DNA from: Bifidobacterium breve
Lineage (GTDB): Bacteria; Actinomycetota; Acidimicrobiia; Acidimicrobiales; Ilumatobacteraceae
DNA: 5,824 nucleotides
NCBI GenBank assembly: GCA_945871625.1
Contig: CAMBWL010000064.1
Span: 1 to 5,824, forward strand
Reading direction: 5' to 3'
Position 1 is the first letter of the stretch. Every line of letters starts with the position of its first letter. The translations under genes were made by a program, and so were the position numbers. Positions 5,251 through 5,824 of the stretch are shown piece after piece. Below the pieces are notes generated by a model. That model had not been told where the DNA came from. It did not search any database and was given only the letters and a program-made list of their open reading frames with translations.

Positions 5251-5824
5251 ATGAGTCAAGTAAGCCCCCTTGCAGGTGTCGCGCCTGCGGCCAGTCCTTT
5301 GGTTGCGTCTGTCGACACGATCATCACGATCACGCCTGTTGCTCATGCGAAGTTAATTGAGTTGCGAGATGCCGAATCTGAACGCGAGCGGCTTGGGTTG
5401 CGTCTTGAGATTTTGTCGGGTCCTGGCGAGGATTTTCGGTACGACTTAGTTTTTGATGAGTTCGTCAAGGCTGCTTTCACCGACGAAGTGCGCACGATAA
5501 ACGGGTTGAAAATCATTATCGGCGCGAAAAATTTAGATCTCTTACGCGGTGCAGAACTTGATCATGATGATGCCAAGGGATTGCTGATTCGCAATCCGAA
5601 CAAGCCGTTGAAGGCCAGTTTTGAGGGGCTCGTCGCGGACGACGAGATTTCGGCGCAGATTGAGGCGATCGTATTTAATGACGTCAATCCGGCTTTGTCG
5701 GCGCACGGAGGGTTCGTGACTTTTGCAGGCCACGACAAAGAGGGCACGGCTTACTTCACCATGGGTGGAGGTTGTCACGGTTGCTCGATGTCGCGACAGA
5801 CGATGCTTGAGGGTGTGCAGACGA
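5251..5824 (+). CDS. nfuA: NfuA-like Fe-S cluster carrier (A-type plus NifU domains), 3' partial
   Basis: The reading frame runs from ATG 5251 to the window edge without a stop (191 residues visible); an in-frame TAG at 5236 fixes ATG 5251 as the first possible ATG start. After a 22-residue N-terminal extension, residues 23-115 resemble an A-type (HesB/IscA) scaffold: a LGLRLEI strand, GLKIIIGAKNLDLLRGAELD and the NPN signature. The cluster-binding cysteines of true A-type proteins are replaced (SGPGED where GGCSG is expected, no Cys-x-Cys after NPN). Residues 134 onward are a NifU C-terminal domain with NPALSAHGGFVTF (146-158) and GGGCHGCSM (172-180), whose Cys175-x2-Cys178 pair binds a [4Fe-4S] cluster shared across a dimer. 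This is the architecture of E. coli NfuA (191 residues), which delivers clusters to apo-proteins. About 15-25 residues are probably missing at the C terminus. No strong Shine-Dalgarno sequence is seen. Confidence 0.9.
   Translation, partial: MSQVSPLAGVAPAASPLVASVDTIITITPVAHAKLIELRDAESERERLGLRLEILSGPGEDFRYDLVFDEFVKAAFTDEVRTINGLKIIIGAKNLDLLRGAELDHDDAKGLLIRNPNKPLKASFEGLVADDEISAQIEAIVFNDVNPALSAHGGFVTFAGHDKEGTAYFTMGGGCHGCSMSRQTMLEGVQT

Noticed and set aside
5133..5360. Open frame of 75 codons on the plus strand
   Set aside because: It runs through the antisense of the riboswitch and overlaps the well-supported nfuA-like frame. Its composition and product resemble no known protein.
5542..5778. Minus-strand open frames under the nfuA-like gene
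   Set aside because: Antisense shadows of a gene with clear NifU-domain homology on the plus strand.

Overview
The window reads as a chromosomal segment from an actinobacterium of moderate GC content. The main clue is the first gene, which looks like a mycothiol-dependent maleylpyruvate isomerase; mycothiol is essentially an actinobacterial thiol. A freshwater or marine Acidimicrobiia-like lineage would fit the base composition, but that is a guess. Coding density is very high. There is no sign of a mobile element, tRNA, rRNA, CRISPR array or prophage.

Layout: (1) Bases 1-666, plus strand: the 3' part of a mycothiol-dependent maleylpyruvate isomerase/DinB-fold protein whose start lies outside the window. 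(2) Bases 673-5099, minus strand: five tightly packed cistrons, in transcription order thiN (thiamine pyrophosphokinase), thiB (thiamine-binding lipoprotein), thiP (fused double permease), thiQ (ATPase) and a GNAT acetyltransferase. Junctions are a 4-base overlap, a 5-base gap, an 8-base overlap and a 3-base gap. (3) Bases 5100-5250: a divergent intergenic region holding a TPP riboswitch for the minus-strand operon and candidate promoters for both directions. (4) Bases 5251 to the right edge, plus strand: an NfuA-like iron-sulfur carrier, cut off by the window edge.

How the genes work together: ThiB captures thiamine (or its phosphates) outside the membrane, ThiP and ThiQ import it using ATP, and ThiN converts thiamine directly to thiamine pyrophosphate (TPP). 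TPP then binds the leader aptamer. The only strong Shine-Dalgarno (SD) sequence of the operon lies inside the conserved 3' part of that aptamer, and the downstream cistrons depend on overlaps or near-zero gaps. The sequence therefore suggests feedback at translation of thiN, passed down the operon by coupling. The role of the terminal acetyltransferase is unknown. The operon is a pure uptake-and-activation (salvage) module with no thiamine biosynthesis gene in view.

Most of this is recognisable biology in a compact arrangement. The less ordinary points are the riboswitch/SD architecture, the acetyltransferase carried in the thiamine operon, the divergent NfuA-type gene with a cysteine-free A-type domain, and an exact 16-base in-frame repeat shared by thiB and thiP.
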